Shown: positions 9,356 to 18,311, numbered from the stretch's first letter. The stretch is 64,000 nucleotides of DNA from Streptomyces sp. HUAS CB01 (GCF_030406905.1 NZ_CP129137.1:6417501-6481500); one strand, 5' to 3'. The notes: generated by a model from the sequence alone, not told the origin. Numbers and translations are program-made.

Positions 9356-9372
9356 TTCAACAGTTCGTTGAA
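9356..9372. promoter_or_regulatory. Palindromic operator TTCAAC-N5-GTTGAA upstream of allB
   Basis: TTCAACAGTTCGTTGAA has perfect 6-bp arms and a 5-base centre. It ends 43 bases before the allB start and is related to the site at the aceB promoter. It is the best candidate for the shared AllR operator. Confidence 0.6.
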
Positions 9373-9415
9373 TTTCGCTGTGCGGAAGTGCGGCGGTACG
9401 GAAGCGAGGGGCAGA

Positions 9416-10768
9416 GTGTCCGACAGGCACGTCACGGACGTGAATCTGGTGCTGCGCTCGACGCGTGTCATCACCCCCGACGGCACGCGGCCCGCGTCGG
9501 TCGCCGTCGCCGGCGGAAGGATCGCGGCGGTGCTTCCGCACGACGCCGAGGTGCCGTCAGGCGCCCGGCTCGAGGACGTCGGCGACCATGTCGTCCTGCC
9601 CGGTCTCGTCGACACGCACGTCCACGTCAACGACCCCGGCCGCACCGAGTGGGAGGGCTTCTGGACCGCCACCCGCGCGGCCGCCGCCGGGGGCGTCACC
9701 ACGCTGCTGGACATGCCGCTGAACTCCCTCCCGCCCACGACCACGGTCGGCAACCTGCGCGTCAAGCAGGACGTGGCGCGGCCCAAGGCGCATGTGGACA
9801 CCGGGTTCTGGGGCGGAGCGATCCCCGGGAACGTCAAGGAGCTGCGCCCGCTGTACGACGCCGGTGTCTTCGGCTTCAAGTGCTTCCTCTCGCCGTCGGG
9901 CGTCGACGAGTTCCCCGAACTCGACCAGGAACAGCTCGCCCTCTCCCTGGCCGAGATCGCCGGCTTCGGCGGGCTGCTGATCGTCCACGCCGAGGACCCG
10001 CACCACCTGGCCGCCGCGCCCCAGCGGCCGGGCCCCCGGTACGCCGACTTCCTCGCCTCCCGCCCCCGCGAAGCGGAGAACACGGCGATCGCGAACCTCG
10101 TCGCGCAGGCCCGGCGCCTGGACGCACGGGTGCACGTGCTGCACCTGTCCTCCGCCGGCGCGCTGCCGCTGATCGCGGCAGCCAAGGCCGAGGGCGTGCG
10201 GATCACCGTCGAGTCCTGCCCGCACTTCCTCACCCTCACCGCCGAGGAAGTCCCCGACGGAGCCACCGAGTTCAAGTGCTGCCCGCCGATCCGCGAGGCG
10301 CGGAACCGGGACGTGCTCTGGCAGGGGCTCGCCGACGGCACGATCGACTGCGTCGTCTCCGACCACTCGCCCTGCACCGGTGATCTGAAGACCCCGGACT
10401 TCGCCTCCGCCTGGGGCGGCATCTCCTCGCTCCAGCTGGGCCTGCCGGCGGTCTGGACCGAGGCGCGCGGACGCGGCCACACCCTGGAGGACGTCGTCCG
10501 CTGGATGTCCTCCGCTCCGGCGGCGCTCGCCGGCCTCACGCAGAAGGGGGCCATCGAGGCCGGACGCGACGCCGACTTCGCCGTCCTCGCCCCCGACGAG
10601 ACCTTCACCGTCGACCCCGCCGAACTCCACCACCGCAACCAGGTCACCGCCTACGCGGGCAAGACCCTGCACGGTGTCGTCAAGTCGACATGGCTGCGCG
10701 GCACGCGGATCGTGGAGAACGGCACCGTCGCCGAGCCCACCGGCCGGCTGCTCGAAAGGAACGACTGA
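9416..10768 (+). CDS. allB: Allantoinase
   Basis: Cyclic amidohydrolase of the dihydroorotase/hydantoinase superfamily that opens allantoin to allantoate. The metal-binding motif [22 protein letters not shown] is near residues 59-80; [11 protein letters not shown] carries the lysine that is usually carboxylated to bridge the metals; later metal ligands lie in [19 protein letters not shown] and CVVSDHSPC. These segments are characteristic of AllB. The GTG at 9416 follows GAGGGGCA and yields a normal 450-residue protein; the longer frame from 9368 would overlap the operator. Allantoicase starts 4 bases after the stop, so the two form an operon under probable AllR control. Confidence 0.95.
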   Translation: MSDRHVTDVNLVLRSTRVITPDGTRPASVAVAGGRIAAVLPHDAEVPSGARLEDVGDHVVLPGLVDTHVHVNDPGRTEWEGFWTATRAAAAGGVTTLLDMPLNSLPPTTTVGNLRVKQDVARPKAHVDTGFWGGAIPGNVKELRPLYDAGVFGFKCFLSPSGVDEFPELDQEQLALSLAEIAGFGGLLIVHAEDPHHLAAAPQRPGPRYADFLASRPREAENTAIANLVAQARRLDARVHVLHLSSAGALPLIAAAKAEGVRITVESCPHFLTLTAEEVPDGATEFKCCPPIREARNRDVLWQGLADGTIDCVVSDHSPCTGDLKTPDFASAWGGISSLQLGLPAVWTEARGRGHTLEDVVRWMSSAPAALAGLTQKGAIEAGRDADFAVLAPDETFTVDPAELHHRNQVTAYAGKTLHGVVKSTWLRGTRIVENGTVAEPTGRLLERND

Positions 10769-10772
10769 CACC

Positions 10773-11894
10773 GTGGCGATACCGTCCTTCACCGGCAACG
10801 CGCACCCGTACGGGGGCGGCGACCCGTACGCCGACTACCGCACCGCGGACTTCCCGTTCACCGGTCTCGCGAACCTCGCCGACCGCCGGCTCGGCGCCGG
10901 TGTGATCGCCGCGAACGACGAGTTCTTCGCCCAGCGGGAGAACCTGCTGGTCCCCGAGCCCGCAGAGTTCGACCCCGAGCACTTCGGCCACAAGGGCAAG
11001 ATCATGGACGGCTGGGAGACGCGGCGCCGCCGCGGTGCCTCGGCCGAGCGGCCCTGGCCCACGGCCGACGACCACGACTGGGCGCTGGTCCGCCTCGGCG
11101 CGCCCGGCGTGATCCGCGGCATCGTCGTCGACACCGCGCACTTCCGGGGCAACATGCCGCAGGCCGTCTCCGTCGAGGGGACCGCCTGGGAAGGGGCCGA
11201 GGGCGCGCCCACCCCGGAGGAACTCCTCTCCGAGGGCGTGAAGTGGACGACCCTGGTGCCCCGCACGCCCGTGGGCGGTCACGCCGCCAACGGCTTCGAG
11301 GTCACCGCCGAACAGCGCTTCACGCATCTGCGCGTCAACCAGCACCCCGACGGGGGCATCGCACGGCTGCGCGTGTACGGAGAGGTCGTCCCGGACCCGA
11401 AGTGGCTCGCCACGCTCGGCACCTTCGACGTCGTGGCACTGGAGAACGGCGGGGCGGTGCAGGACGCCTCCAACCGCTTCTACTCGCCGCCCGCCAACAC
11501 CATCAACCCGGGCCGCTCCCGCAAGATGGACGACGGCTGGGAGACCGCGCGCCGCCGCGACCAGGGCAACGACTGGATCCGGTACCGGCTGGTCGCCGAG
11601 TCCGAGATCCGTGCCGTCGAGATCGACACCGCCTACCTCAAGGGCAACTCCGCCGGCTGGGCCTCCCTGTCCGTCAGGACCGGCGAGGACGGCGAGTGGA
11701 CCGAGTTCCTGCCGCGCACCCGCCTCCAGCCCGACACCAACCACCGTTTCGTACTGGACACCCCGGCGGTCGGCACGCACGTCCGCATCGACATCTTCCC
11801 GGACGGGGGCTTCTCCCGGCTGCGCCTCTTCGGCTCGCTCACCGGGCAGGGAACCGCGGAGCTGGCGGCCCGCCACCGGGAACTGGGCGGCTGA
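10773..11894 (+). CDS. alc: Allantoicase
   Basis: Hydrolyses allantoate to ureidoglycolate and urea, the step after allantoinase. The 373-residue protein has the internal duplication typical of the family: two beta-sandwich repeats, each with a KIMDGWETRRRR or KMDDGWETARRR motif, a later VVDTAHFRGNMPQ or EIDTAYLKGNSAG, and LRVNQHPDGGIARLRVYG or VRIDIFPDGGFSRLRLFG. The GTG at 10773 is preceded by GAAAGGA. Glyoxylate released downstream from ureidoglycolate would feed the malate synthase at 3931. The gene ends 155 bases before a convergent DUF418 gene. Confidence 0.95.
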   Translation: MAIPSFTGNAHPYGGGDPYADYRTADFPFTGLANLADRRLGAGVIAANDEFFAQRENLLVPEPAEFDPEHFGHKGKIMDGWETRRRRGASAERPWPTADDHDWALVRLGAPGVIRGIVVDTAHFRGNMPQAVSVEGTAWEGAEGAPTPEELLSEGVKWTTLVPRTPVGGHAANGFEVTAEQRFTHLRVNQHPDGGIARLRVYGEVVPDPKWLATLGTFDVVALENGGAVQDASNRFYSPPANTINPGRSRKMDDGWETARRRDQGNDWIRYRLVAESEIRAVEIDTAYLKGNSAGWASLSVRTGEDGEWTEFLPRTRLQPDTNHRFVLDTPAVGTHVRIDIFPDGGFSRLRLFGSLTGQGTAELAARHRELGG

Positions 11895-11989
11895 CCCCGC
11901 GCCCCTCCGGACCGGTCACCGCCGGCACCTGCCGTGGGGCGGGCCACGACACCTGCCCCGCGGGGCCGGACGCGTCCCGGAAGGCGTGG

Positions 11990-12020
11990 GGCGCACCGGA
12001 GCCGCCGGCCCCGGTGCGCC
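11990..12020. terminator. Bidirectional terminator hairpin after alc
   Basis: GGCGCACCGG (11990-11999) and CCGGTGCGCC (12011-12020) form a perfect 10-bp stem with an 11-base loop in the gap between the convergent alc and DUF418 genes. Confidence 0.65.
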
Positions 12021-12048
12021 TCGCCGCCCGTCGCGGTCGTGCGCGGCC

Positions 12049-13236
12049 TCAGCGCCGCAGGATCCTGATCTGCACCGACTCCAGCGGGCCCTTGGAGAAC
12101 CTCCGCAGCCACAGCGCGGAGCCCGCCATCAGCACGGAGCACACCGCCGCCCACAGCCCCATCACCCACCACGGCCGGCCGGAATCGCCGAGCCGTGCCG
12201 CGAGGCCGAGACCGATGCCGTACGAGACGAGCACGCACAGGACGTTCTGCAGCACATACGCCGACAGCGCCGTCCGCCCGACCGAGGTGAGTCCCTTCGT
12301 GAGCGGGCCCTCGCGGCGGAGCCGGTCCACGACGGTGCCGATCAGGCCGATGTAGCCGACGGCCACCAAGGGGGCGGCGCAGTAGCGCCCGAGCAGGAAG
12401 CCGTCGGGTGCGGCGAGGGCGGACAGCGCGGTCAGCGGTACTCCCGGCCCCAGTCCCCAGCAGAGCATCCGGATGCGTATGCGCCGCCCGGCCGCGTCGG
12501 CGCCGAACGCCCCTGCCCGGTACAGCCGTACGCCGAGCAGGAACAGGAAGAGCAGCAGACCGAACGTCAGCACCGGCTCCAGACGCAGGGCGACGGCGTT
12601 CTCCAGGCGGAAGGCGATCTGCTCGGCGTAACCGGCGTGGGCGTACAGCTCGACGACCTCGGGCGGGACGCCGCCGTCGCCCCCGCCGCCCTCGTCCCCG
12701 AGCGCGACCAGGGCCGCGGTCACCCCGGCCATCAGCAGCAGGTGCAGACCGCCGGCCCACCACATCACCCGGCTGCGGGCCCGGTCGGAGCGGGTCAGCA
12801 GCCAGGCGACGAGCAGCGCCGTGACCGCGTACCCCATGAGGACGTCCCATGCGAAGACCAGGACGAAGTGCACGGTGCCCTCGGCGAGGAGGAACAGCGC
12901 CCGCCCCCGGTACGTGCGCGGCCAGGGCAGCCCGCGCCGGGCGGCGGAGTCGAACTGGATGGCGATGCCGACGCCGAAGAGGATCGTCAGCATGGAGAGG
13001 AACTTGCCGTCCGCGGCGAGCCGGAACAGGGACTCGGCCGCGTCGGGCAGGGAGGCGAACCCCGGCATGCCGCCTGCGCCCGCGAGGATTCCCCACTCCG
13101 CGCCGGGTGCGGTGAAGACCCACACGTTCGTCATCAGCGTGCCGAGGACGGCGGTCCCGCGCAGTACGTCGAGCAGGGCCAGCCGCCCGCCCGGGGGGCG
13201 TCGCGTGCCGGCCGGGGTGGACAGGGTCTCGGTCAT
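12049..13236 (-). CDS. DUF418 (YeiB-like) polytopic membrane protein
   Basis: A 395-residue inner-membrane protein with about ten hydrophobic segments. The start RLALLDVLRGTAVLGTLMTNVWVF and the later TLSAYVLQNVLC-like region (TALSAYVLQNVLCVLVSYGIGLG) are characteristic of DUF418/YeiB proteins, which resemble acyltransferase-3 membrane domains. No substrate is known. The ATG at 13236 is chosen because it lies just before the conserved region and follows GAGGAC; an upstream in-frame start at 13299 adds 21 acidic residues. Confidence 0.8.
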   Translation of the reverse strand: MTETLSTPAGTRRPPGGRLALLDVLRGTAVLGTLMTNVWVFTAPGAEWGILAGAGGMPGFASLPDAAESLFRLAADGKFLSMLTILFGVGIAIQFDSAARRGLPWPRTYRGRALFLLAEGTVHFVLVFAWDVLMGYAVTALLVAWLLTRSDRARSRVMWWAGGLHLLLMAGVTAALVALGDEGGGGDGGVPPEVVELYAHAGYAEQIAFRLENAVALRLEPVLTFGLLLFLFLLGVRLYRAGAFGADAAGRRIRIRMLCWGLGPGVPLTALSALAAPDGFLLGRYCAAPLVAVGYIGLIGTVVDRLRREGPLTKGLTSVGRTALSAYVLQNVLCVLVSYGIGLGLAARLGDSGRPWWVMGLWAAVCSVLMAGSALWLRRFSKGPLESVQIRILRR

Positions 13237-13578
13237 GTCCTCATCGTCCGCGGCGTCGTGCGGCGATTCGTCATGGCGCGTGACGAACGGGCCGTACACC
13301 GAAGGATGTAGCGGAGACGGGGCCGGCTACGACTTCCCGGCACGCACGGCCCCGGACCGCGTACGACCTCCGGGCGGCGGGGCCCTCGGATCGCGTCCGG
13401 CATGCGCGACGTCCGAAGGGCCGCGCCCGCATGAGGACGAGGGCCCGGCCCGGCCGCCCCCTCGCCGGACCGCGGTCCGCCCGACGGGAGCGCGGAAGCG
13501 GCCCGGCGCGGGCGGCCGGGCGGCTCCCGCCCGCCGCCCGGCGGCAGGGCGGCCGGACCGCCGGGGTGGGAACGGCCG
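13237..13578. other. Gene-free stretch between DUF418 and glpD
   Basis: Very GC-rich with no supported gene. The glpD terminator-like hairpin (13518-13539) is at its right side. A promoter for the DUF418 gene is expected near 13260-13320 but no clear consensus is visible. Confidence 0.45.
13518..13539. terminator. Hairpin downstream of glpD
   Basis: GGGCGGC (13518-13524) and GCCGCCC (13533-13539) form a 7-bp stem with an 8-base loop, about 40 bases past the glpD stop on the minus strand. Confidence 0.45.
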
Positions 13579-15135
13579 TCAGCCGACCCGCGCGGACAGT
13601 GCCTCGCGCGCCGCGTCCCGCGCGCTCTCGCGGTCGTGCGGCACCAGGCCGATCCGGGTGCGGCGGTCGAGGACGTCGGACTCGTCCAGGGCGCCTTCGT
13701 GCCGTACGGCCCACAGGAGTTCGGCCGCCGTGACGGGATGCCCGGGGACGACGGGCCGGGCCAGCTCGGGGTCGGCGAGGCCGAGGGCGTGGACGGCGGG
13801 GGCCTCGGACCCGTAGCGGCGGATCAGCCGGCGGGGCGCGTCCAGTGCGGCGAGCGCGTCCGGGCGGGCGGCGCCGACCAGCGGCAGCGATGCCGTCCGG
13901 CACCGCCCGGCGTGCAGTCCGCGTGCCCTGACCGCGGCGTCCACCGCGTCCTGGGCCATCCGCCGGTACGTGGTGAGTTTGCCGCCGACGACGGTGACGA
14001 CACCGTCGCCCGAGGTGAGGACGGCGTGCTTGCGCGAGATGTCCGCCGTGCGGCCCTGCTCCCCGGTGCCGGAGGTGTCCAGCAGCGGCCGCAGCCCGGC
14101 GAAGGCCCCGACCACGTCCTCGCGCTCCACGGAGACGTCGAGCGCGGAGCCGAGGACGTCGAGGAGGAAGCCGATGTCCGTCTCGGGCACCTCCGGCACG
14201 TCGGGCACGTCGCCGTCGACCGGCTCGTCGGTCAGGCCCACGTACACCCGGCCGTCGCCCTGCGGCAGGACGAGGACGAAGCGGTTGGTCTCGCCGGGGA
14301 TCGGGATGTGCAGGCCGGCCGAGAGGCCGCCGAGGACATCGGAGCGGAGCACCAGGTGGGTGCCGCGGGAGGGGCGCAGCCGTACGTCGTCGACGAGCCC
14401 GCCCGCCCAGACCCCGGCGGCGTTGATCACCGTGCGGGCGCGGATCTGCAGTTCCTCGCCGGTCAGTTCGTCGCGCACGGCCGCGCCCCAGCCGCCGACG
14501 GAGAGCGCGCGCACCCGGGTGAGGATCCGGGCGCCGTGCGCGGCCGCGGTCCTGGCGACGGCGGTCACCAGCCTGGCGTCGTCGGTGAGCTGCCCGTCCC
14601 AGGACAGCAGTCCGCCGCGCAGCCCGGTCGGCCGCAGCGCGGGCGCCATGTGGCGGGTCTCCACCGCCGAGAGGGTGCGCGGCGCGGGCAGGGTCGTCCG
14701 CGAGGTGCGGGCGGAGACCCGCAGCAGGTCGCCCGCCCGGAAGCCGGCCCAGGCCAGCGCGGCCTGGGCGCGCGGGACCAGCGGCGTCAGCGGGAGGACG
14801 AACGGCTGCGCGCGTACGAGGTGCGGTGCGGTGCGCTCCATGAGGATGCCCCGTTCGACGGCGCTCTCGTGGGCGACGTCCAGCTGGGCGCTCGCCAGGT
14901 AGCGCAGTCCGCCGTGGATGAGCTTGGAGCTCCACCGGGAGGTGCCGAAGGCGAGGTCGTGGGCGTCGATCGCGGCGACCGACAGTCCCCGGGAGGCGGC
15001 GTCGAGGGCGGCGCCGGCGCCCGTCGCGCCGAGGCCGACGACGAGGACGTCGACCTCGGCCCCGGCGGCGAGTGCGGCGAGCTCCCGCGCGCGGCGCGCC
15101 GCGTTCAGGGAGGAGGCGGGACTCGGAGTGCTCAT
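13579..15135 (-). CDS. glpD: Glycerol-3-phosphate dehydrogenase (FAD)
   Basis: A 518-residue flavoenzyme that oxidises sn-glycerol 3-phosphate to dihydroxyacetone phosphate at the membrane and passes electrons to quinone. VDVLVVGLGATGAGAALDAASRG (about residues 28-50) is the FAD-binding motif; GTSRWSSKLIHGGLRYL and VINAAGVWAGGLVDD are GlpD signatures, and the C-terminal part (TRIGLVPHDRESARD) is the DAO_C domain. The ATG at 15135 overlaps the TetR stop codon by 4 bases (ATGA), so both genes are translated from one mRNA. Divergent neighbours encode an alkyl-DHAP-synthase-like flavoprotein and a lipid kinase, which suggests a role in lipid backbone supply rather than glycerol catabolism; no glpK or glpF is present. 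Confidence 0.93.
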   Translation of the reverse strand: MSTPSPASSLNAARRARELAALAAGAEVDVLVVGLGATGAGAALDAASRGLSVAAIDAHDLAFGTSRWSSKLIHGGLRYLASAQLDVAHESAVERGILMERTAPHLVRAQPFVLPLTPLVPRAQAALAWAGFRAGDLLRVSARTSRTTLPAPRTLSAVETRHMAPALRPTGLRGGLLSWDGQLTDDARLVTAVARTAAAHGARILTRVRALSVGGWGAAVRDELTGEELQIRARTVINAAGVWAGGLVDDVRLRPSRGTHLVLRSDVLGGLSAGLHIPIPGETNRFVLVLPQGDGRVYVGLTDEPVDGDVPDVPEVPETDIGFLLDVLGSALDVSVEREDVVGAFAGLRPLLDTSGTGEQGRTADISRKHAVLTSGDGVVTVVGGKLTTYRRMAQDAVDAAVRARGLHAGRCRTASLPLVGAARPDALAALDAPRRLIRRYGSEAPAVHALGLADPELARPVVPGHPVTAAELLWAVRHEGALDESDVLDRRTRIGLVPHDRESARDAAREALSARVG

Positions 15136-15731
15136 GGCGTGAGGGTCCTCTCCAGAAGGGTCCGCAGCTCTTCGAGGAAGGCCGCGTCGGTGAGCTCGGG
15201 GTCGTCCGGTTCGGTCATCGTCCGCAGCGACATGGCGAAGGACTGCACGACGAGCAGCAGCGACCGGGCCTGCAGATCCGGGTGCAGCTGCCGCACGGTT
15301 CCGTCGGCGTGGCCCTCCGCCAGAGCGCCGGTGATCAGCCCGAGGAGCGCGTCCTGGCTGGCGCCGCGGCGGTCCAGGACGTACGGCAGCAGCAGTTCCG
15401 GATCCACGTCGACGATCTTGTGGAACAGCGGGTGCGCCCGGAAGGCCGCGACCCCGGCGACGAGTCCGTCGACCAGCCGGGTCCGGGTGGCGACGTCCGG
15501 TTCGGCCGAGGGCATGGCCCCCACGGCGAGGGCGATCCACTCGCGGGTCATCAGGTCGCCGACGAGCGTCCGCACGTCCGGCCAGCGGCGGTACAGGGTC
15601 ATGCGTGACACACCGGCGCGCCGGGCCACGTCGGTGAGGGTGGTCCGGCGTACGCCGACGGCCAGGACGCAGTCTCGTGCCGCGTCGAGCACGGCGTCTC
15701 CGTCCGCATGGTTGTGACGAATGGGCGTCAT
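15132..15731 (-). CDS. TetR-family regulator of the glpD / flavoprotein locus
   Basis: A 199-residue TetR-family repressor. Residues about 12-60 form the DNA-binding domain (VLDAARDCVLAVGVRRTTLTDVARRAGVSRMTLYRRWPDVRTLVGDLM); the rest is a ligand-binding helical domain. It is translationally coupled to glpD and lies 73 bases from the divergent flavoprotein gene, so it probably represses both directions. The same order (glpD1, regulator, flavoprotein, kinase) occurs in Mycobacterium tuberculosis as Rv2249c to Rv2252. The ligand is unknown; a fatty acid or lipid intermediate would fit. Confidence 0.88.
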   Translation of the reverse strand: MTPIRHNHADGDAVLDAARDCVLAVGVRRTTLTDVARRAGVSRMTLYRRWPDVRTLVGDLMTREWIALAVGAMPSAEPDVATRTRLVDGLVAGVAAFRAHPLFHKIVDVDPELLLPYVLDRRGASQDALLGLITGALAEGHADGTVRQLHPDLQARSLLLVVQSFAMSLRTMTEPDDPELTDAAFLEELRTLLERTLTP

Positions 15732-15738
15732 CTGTCAC

Positions 15739-15744
15739 AGTGTA
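15739..15744 (-). promoter_or_regulatory. -10 box (TACACT) of tetR-glpD operon
   Basis: Minus-strand TACACT ends 7 bases before the TetR ATG, without a ribosome-binding site, so a leaderless transcript is likely. It lies inside TTACACTGTGACA, whose CACTGTG core is palindromic and may be the TetR operator. Confidence 0.5.
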
Positions 15745-15804
15745 ATGCCAGTGCAGGCCGCGCGGCACCGCGCCCCGCGAAACCGACGGTGAAGGACAGA
15801 CGAA

Positions 15805-17400
15805 GTGGACATGTTGTGGAGCGGCTGGGGCGACCCGGCCAAGGCGGCCCCGCTGCCCGACTCGGTGATCGGCCTGCTGCGCGATCTGCTCGGCGTCACT
15901 CCCCGCGAGAGCGGCCCCGCCGGCCTCGGCGACATCGCCGTACCCGACTCCGCGCTGAGCGACGCGGCCCGCCGGGCGCTGAGCGCCGCGGTCGGCGACA
16001 CCGCGCACGTACGCACCGACGCGGAGACCCGGATCCGCCACACCCGCGGCAAGTCCACTCCGGACCTGCTGCGCATCCGCGCCGGCGAGGTCGACGACAT
16101 CCCCGCGGCCGTCGTGCTGCCCGCCGGCCACGACGAGGTGCTGGCCGTGCTGAGGGCCTGCGCCGAACACGGCCTGGCCGTCGTCCCGTTCGGCGGCGGC
16201 ACCTCCGTCGTCGGCGGCCTGGCCCCCGAGGCCAAGCACGGGTTCGTCGCCCTGGACCTGCGCCGGCTCGACGCGCTCCTCGCCCTCGACGAGGTCTCCC
16301 GCACCGCGGTGCTCCAGCCCGGACTGCGCGCGCCCCACGCCGAGGCGCTGCTCAACGAACAGGGCTTCACCCTGGGCCACTTCCCCCAGTCCTGGGAATG
16401 GGCCTCGATCGGCGGGTTCGCCGCCGCCCGCTCCAGCGGCCAGGCGTCCGCCGGCTACGGCCGCTTCGACGAGATGGTCCTCGGCCTGACCGTCGCCACC
16501 CCCGAGGGCACCCTCGAGACCGGCCGCGCCCCGCGCTCGGCCGCCGGCCCGGACCTGCGCCAACTGGTCCTCGGCTCCGAGGGCGCGCTCGGTGTGATCA
16601 CCGCGGTCACCGTCCGGATCCGCCCGCTCCCGCAGACCCGGGTCTACGAGGGCTGGCGCTTCGAGTCCTTCGAGGCGGGCGCCGCCGCGCTCCGCGCGCT
16701 CGCCCAGGACGGCCCGCGCCCGACCGTGCTCCGGCTGTCCGACGAGACCGAGTCCTTCATCGGCCTCGCCCAGCCCGACCGGATCGGCGGCGAGGGCGCC
16801 CCGCAGCCCGCCGGGTGCATGGCGATCGCCGGGTACGAGGGCACCGCCGAGGACACCGCCGACCGGCGCGCCCGCGCCCGCGAGGTCCTCCTCGCCTGCG
16901 GTGGCGAGTTCGTCGGCGAGGAGCCGGGCGAGCGCTGGGCCCACGGCCGCTACAACGCCCCGTACCTGCGCGACGCGCTCCTCGACGCCGGCGCCTTCGC
17001 CGAGACCCTGGAGACCGCCGCCTTCTGGTCCGCCCTGCCCGGCCTCTACGACGCCGTGCGGCAGGCACTCACCACCGCGCTCACCGAGGCGGGCACCCCG
17101 CCGCTGGTCATGTGCCACATCTCGCACGTGTACGAGAACGGCGCCTCGCTCTACTTCACCGTCGTCTCCGCCCAGGGCGAGGACCCCGTCGCCCACTGGG
17201 CGCCGGCGAAGCGGGCCGCGAACGACGCGATCCTGGCGGCCGGCGGCACCATCAGCCATCATCACGGCGTCGGCACCGACCACCGGGACTGGTTCGCCCG
17301 GGAGATCGGTCCCATCGGTGTCCGCGTGCTGCAGGCCGCCAAGGCCGAGCTCGACCCCTCCGGGATCCTCAACCCCGGTGTGCTCATCCCCGTCCGCTGA
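15805..17400 (+). CDS. FAD-linked oxidase, alkyl-DHAP-synthase-like
   Basis: A 531-residue flavoprotein of the vanillyl-alcohol-oxidase superfamily. PFGGGTSVVGGL (residues 128-139) is the FAD-binding PP loop of the FAD_binding_4 domain; SWEWASIGGFAAARSSGQASAGYGRFDEMV and LGSEGALGVIT follow, and the C-terminal HHHGVGTDH (about residue 485) matches the histidine-rich active-site loop of alkyldihydroxyacetonephosphate synthase. The true enzyme makes ether-lipid precursors from acyl-DHAP; related D-lactate or glycolate oxidases share the fold, so the reaction is uncertain. GTG at 15805 follows GAAGGACA. It forms an operon with the lipid kinase 28 bases downstream. Confidence 0.88.
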   Translation: MDMLWSGWGDPAKAAPLPDSVIGLLRDLLGVTPRESGPAGLGDIAVPDSALSDAARRALSAAVGDTAHVRTDAETRIRHTRGKSTPDLLRIRAGEVDDIPAAVVLPAGHDEVLAVLRACAEHGLAVVPFGGGTSVVGGLAPEAKHGFVALDLRRLDALLALDEVSRTAVLQPGLRAPHAEALLNEQGFTLGHFPQSWEWASIGGFAAARSSGQASAGYGRFDEMVLGLTVATPEGTLETGRAPRSAAGPDLRQLVLGSEGALGVITAVTVRIRPLPQTRVYEGWRFESFEAGAAALRALAQDGPRPTVLRLSDETESFIGLAQPDRIGGEGAPQPAGCMAIAGYEGTAEDTADRRARAREVLLACGGEFVGEEPGERWAHGRYNAPYLRDALLDAGAFAETLETAAFWSALPGLYDAVRQALTTALTEAGTPPLVMCHISHVYENGASLYFTVVSAQGEDPVAHWAPAKRAANDAILAAGGTISHHHGVGTDHRDWFAREIGPIGVRVLQAAKAELDPSGILNPGVLIPVR

Positions 17401-17428
17401 CCGGCCCCTGCCTTCCGGAGGCGCATTC

Positions 17429-18310
17429 ATGCGACAGTTCACCGCCGTCGTCAACCCCACCGCGGGCGGCTCCAGCGGTACGGCGGCCCTGCTCCCGCTG
17501 GCCCGCCTCCTCAGGGAGGCCGGAGCCGGGCTCGACACCCAGTACAGCCGCAACCTGGAGCACGCCCAGGAACTGGCGCGGGAGGCCGGACGCAAGGGGC
17601 ACGTCGTGCTCGCCGTCGGCGGCGACGGGATGGCGGGCGGTGTCGGCGGCGCCCTCAGCGGCACCGAGACCGTCCTCGGCCTCGTACCCGCCGGGCGCGG
17701 CAACGACTTCGCCCGGGCGCTCGGCCTGCCCACCGACGCGGCCGCCCTCGCCGCCGTACTGCTCGACGGTTCACCCCGCGCGGTCGACACCATCCGGGTC
17801 GAGTCGTCCGTCCACGCCGGGGTGTCCGTCCTCGGCAGCGTGTACGCGGGCGTCGACGCCGTCGCCAACCAGCACGCCAACACCTCGAGGCTGCTGCGCG
17901 GCGCGGCCTCCTACTACGCGGGCGGGCTGCGTGCCGTGGCGTCCTGGCGGCCGGCGGAGTACCGCATCACCGTGGACGGGGTGCTCCACGAACGGCGCGG
18001 CTACACCGTCGTCGCGGCCAACTCCGGCTACTACGGCTTCGGCCGCCACGTCGCCCCCGGAGCGAGCCTCGACGACGGCCTGCTGGACGTCGTCGTCATA
18101 CGGCACGCACCGAAGCGGCTGTTCTTCGCGATGATGAACGAGCTCAAGACGGGCGCGCACCTGAAGCGCCCCGAGGTGGAGATCCTGCGCGGCAAGGAGA
18201 TCCGCATCGAGGCCGACCGCACCCTCCCGTACGGCGCGGACGGCGAGGTCGACGCGACCCTGCCGGTCACGGTGCGGGTGCAGCCCGGCGCGCTGAACGT
18301 GCTCGCCTGA
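17429..18310 (+). CDS. Diacylglycerol kinase-family lipid kinase
   Basis: A 293-residue soluble kinase of the DgkB/YegS type that phosphorylates diacylglycerol or a related lipid with ATP. VVNPTAGGSSG (residues 7-17) and VVLAVGGDGMAGGVGGAL form the nucleotide site with the GGDGT-like motif (here GGDGM), and LGLVPAGRGNDFARALGLP is the second conserved block. The C-terminal domain ends in DGEV, which in the family contributes to the active site. The ATG follows CGGAGG. Rv2252, in the same position in Mycobacterium tuberculosis, was shown to be a diacylglycerol kinase, which supports the assignment. The methionine in place of the usual threonine in GGDGT is worth noting. Confidence 0.9.
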   Translation: MRQFTAVVNPTAGGSSGTAALLPLARLLREAGAGLDTQYSRNLEHAQELAREAGRKGHVVLAVGGDGMAGGVGGALSGTETVLGLVPAGRGNDFARALGLPTDAAALAAVLLDGSPRAVDTIRVESSVHAGVSVLGSVYAGVDAVANQHANTSRLLRGAASYYAGGLRAVASWRPAEYRITVDGVLHERRGYTVVAANSGYYGFGRHVAPGASLDDGLLDVVVIRHAPKRLFFAMMNELKTGAHLKRPEVEILRGKEIRIEADRTLPYGADGEVDATLPVTVRVQPGALNVLA

Positions 18311-18311
18311 C

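Larger units (their letters stand above)
9082..9415. promoter_or_regulatory. allR-allB divergent control region
   Basis: This 334-bp gap contains a low-GC core (about 9235-9290) with near-consensus -10 boxes on both strands and a perfect palindrome between them, and a second palindrome close to the allB start. TTGACT at 9325-9330 could be a -35 box for allB, but the -10 18 bases on (AGACTC) is weak. No gene is present. Confidence 0.65.

Noticed and set aside
15136..17883. In-frame extension of glpD far upstream to 17883
   Set aside because: The extra sequence is antisense to the TetR and flavoprotein genes. The ATG at 15135 starts at the flavin domain and is coupled to the TetR stop.
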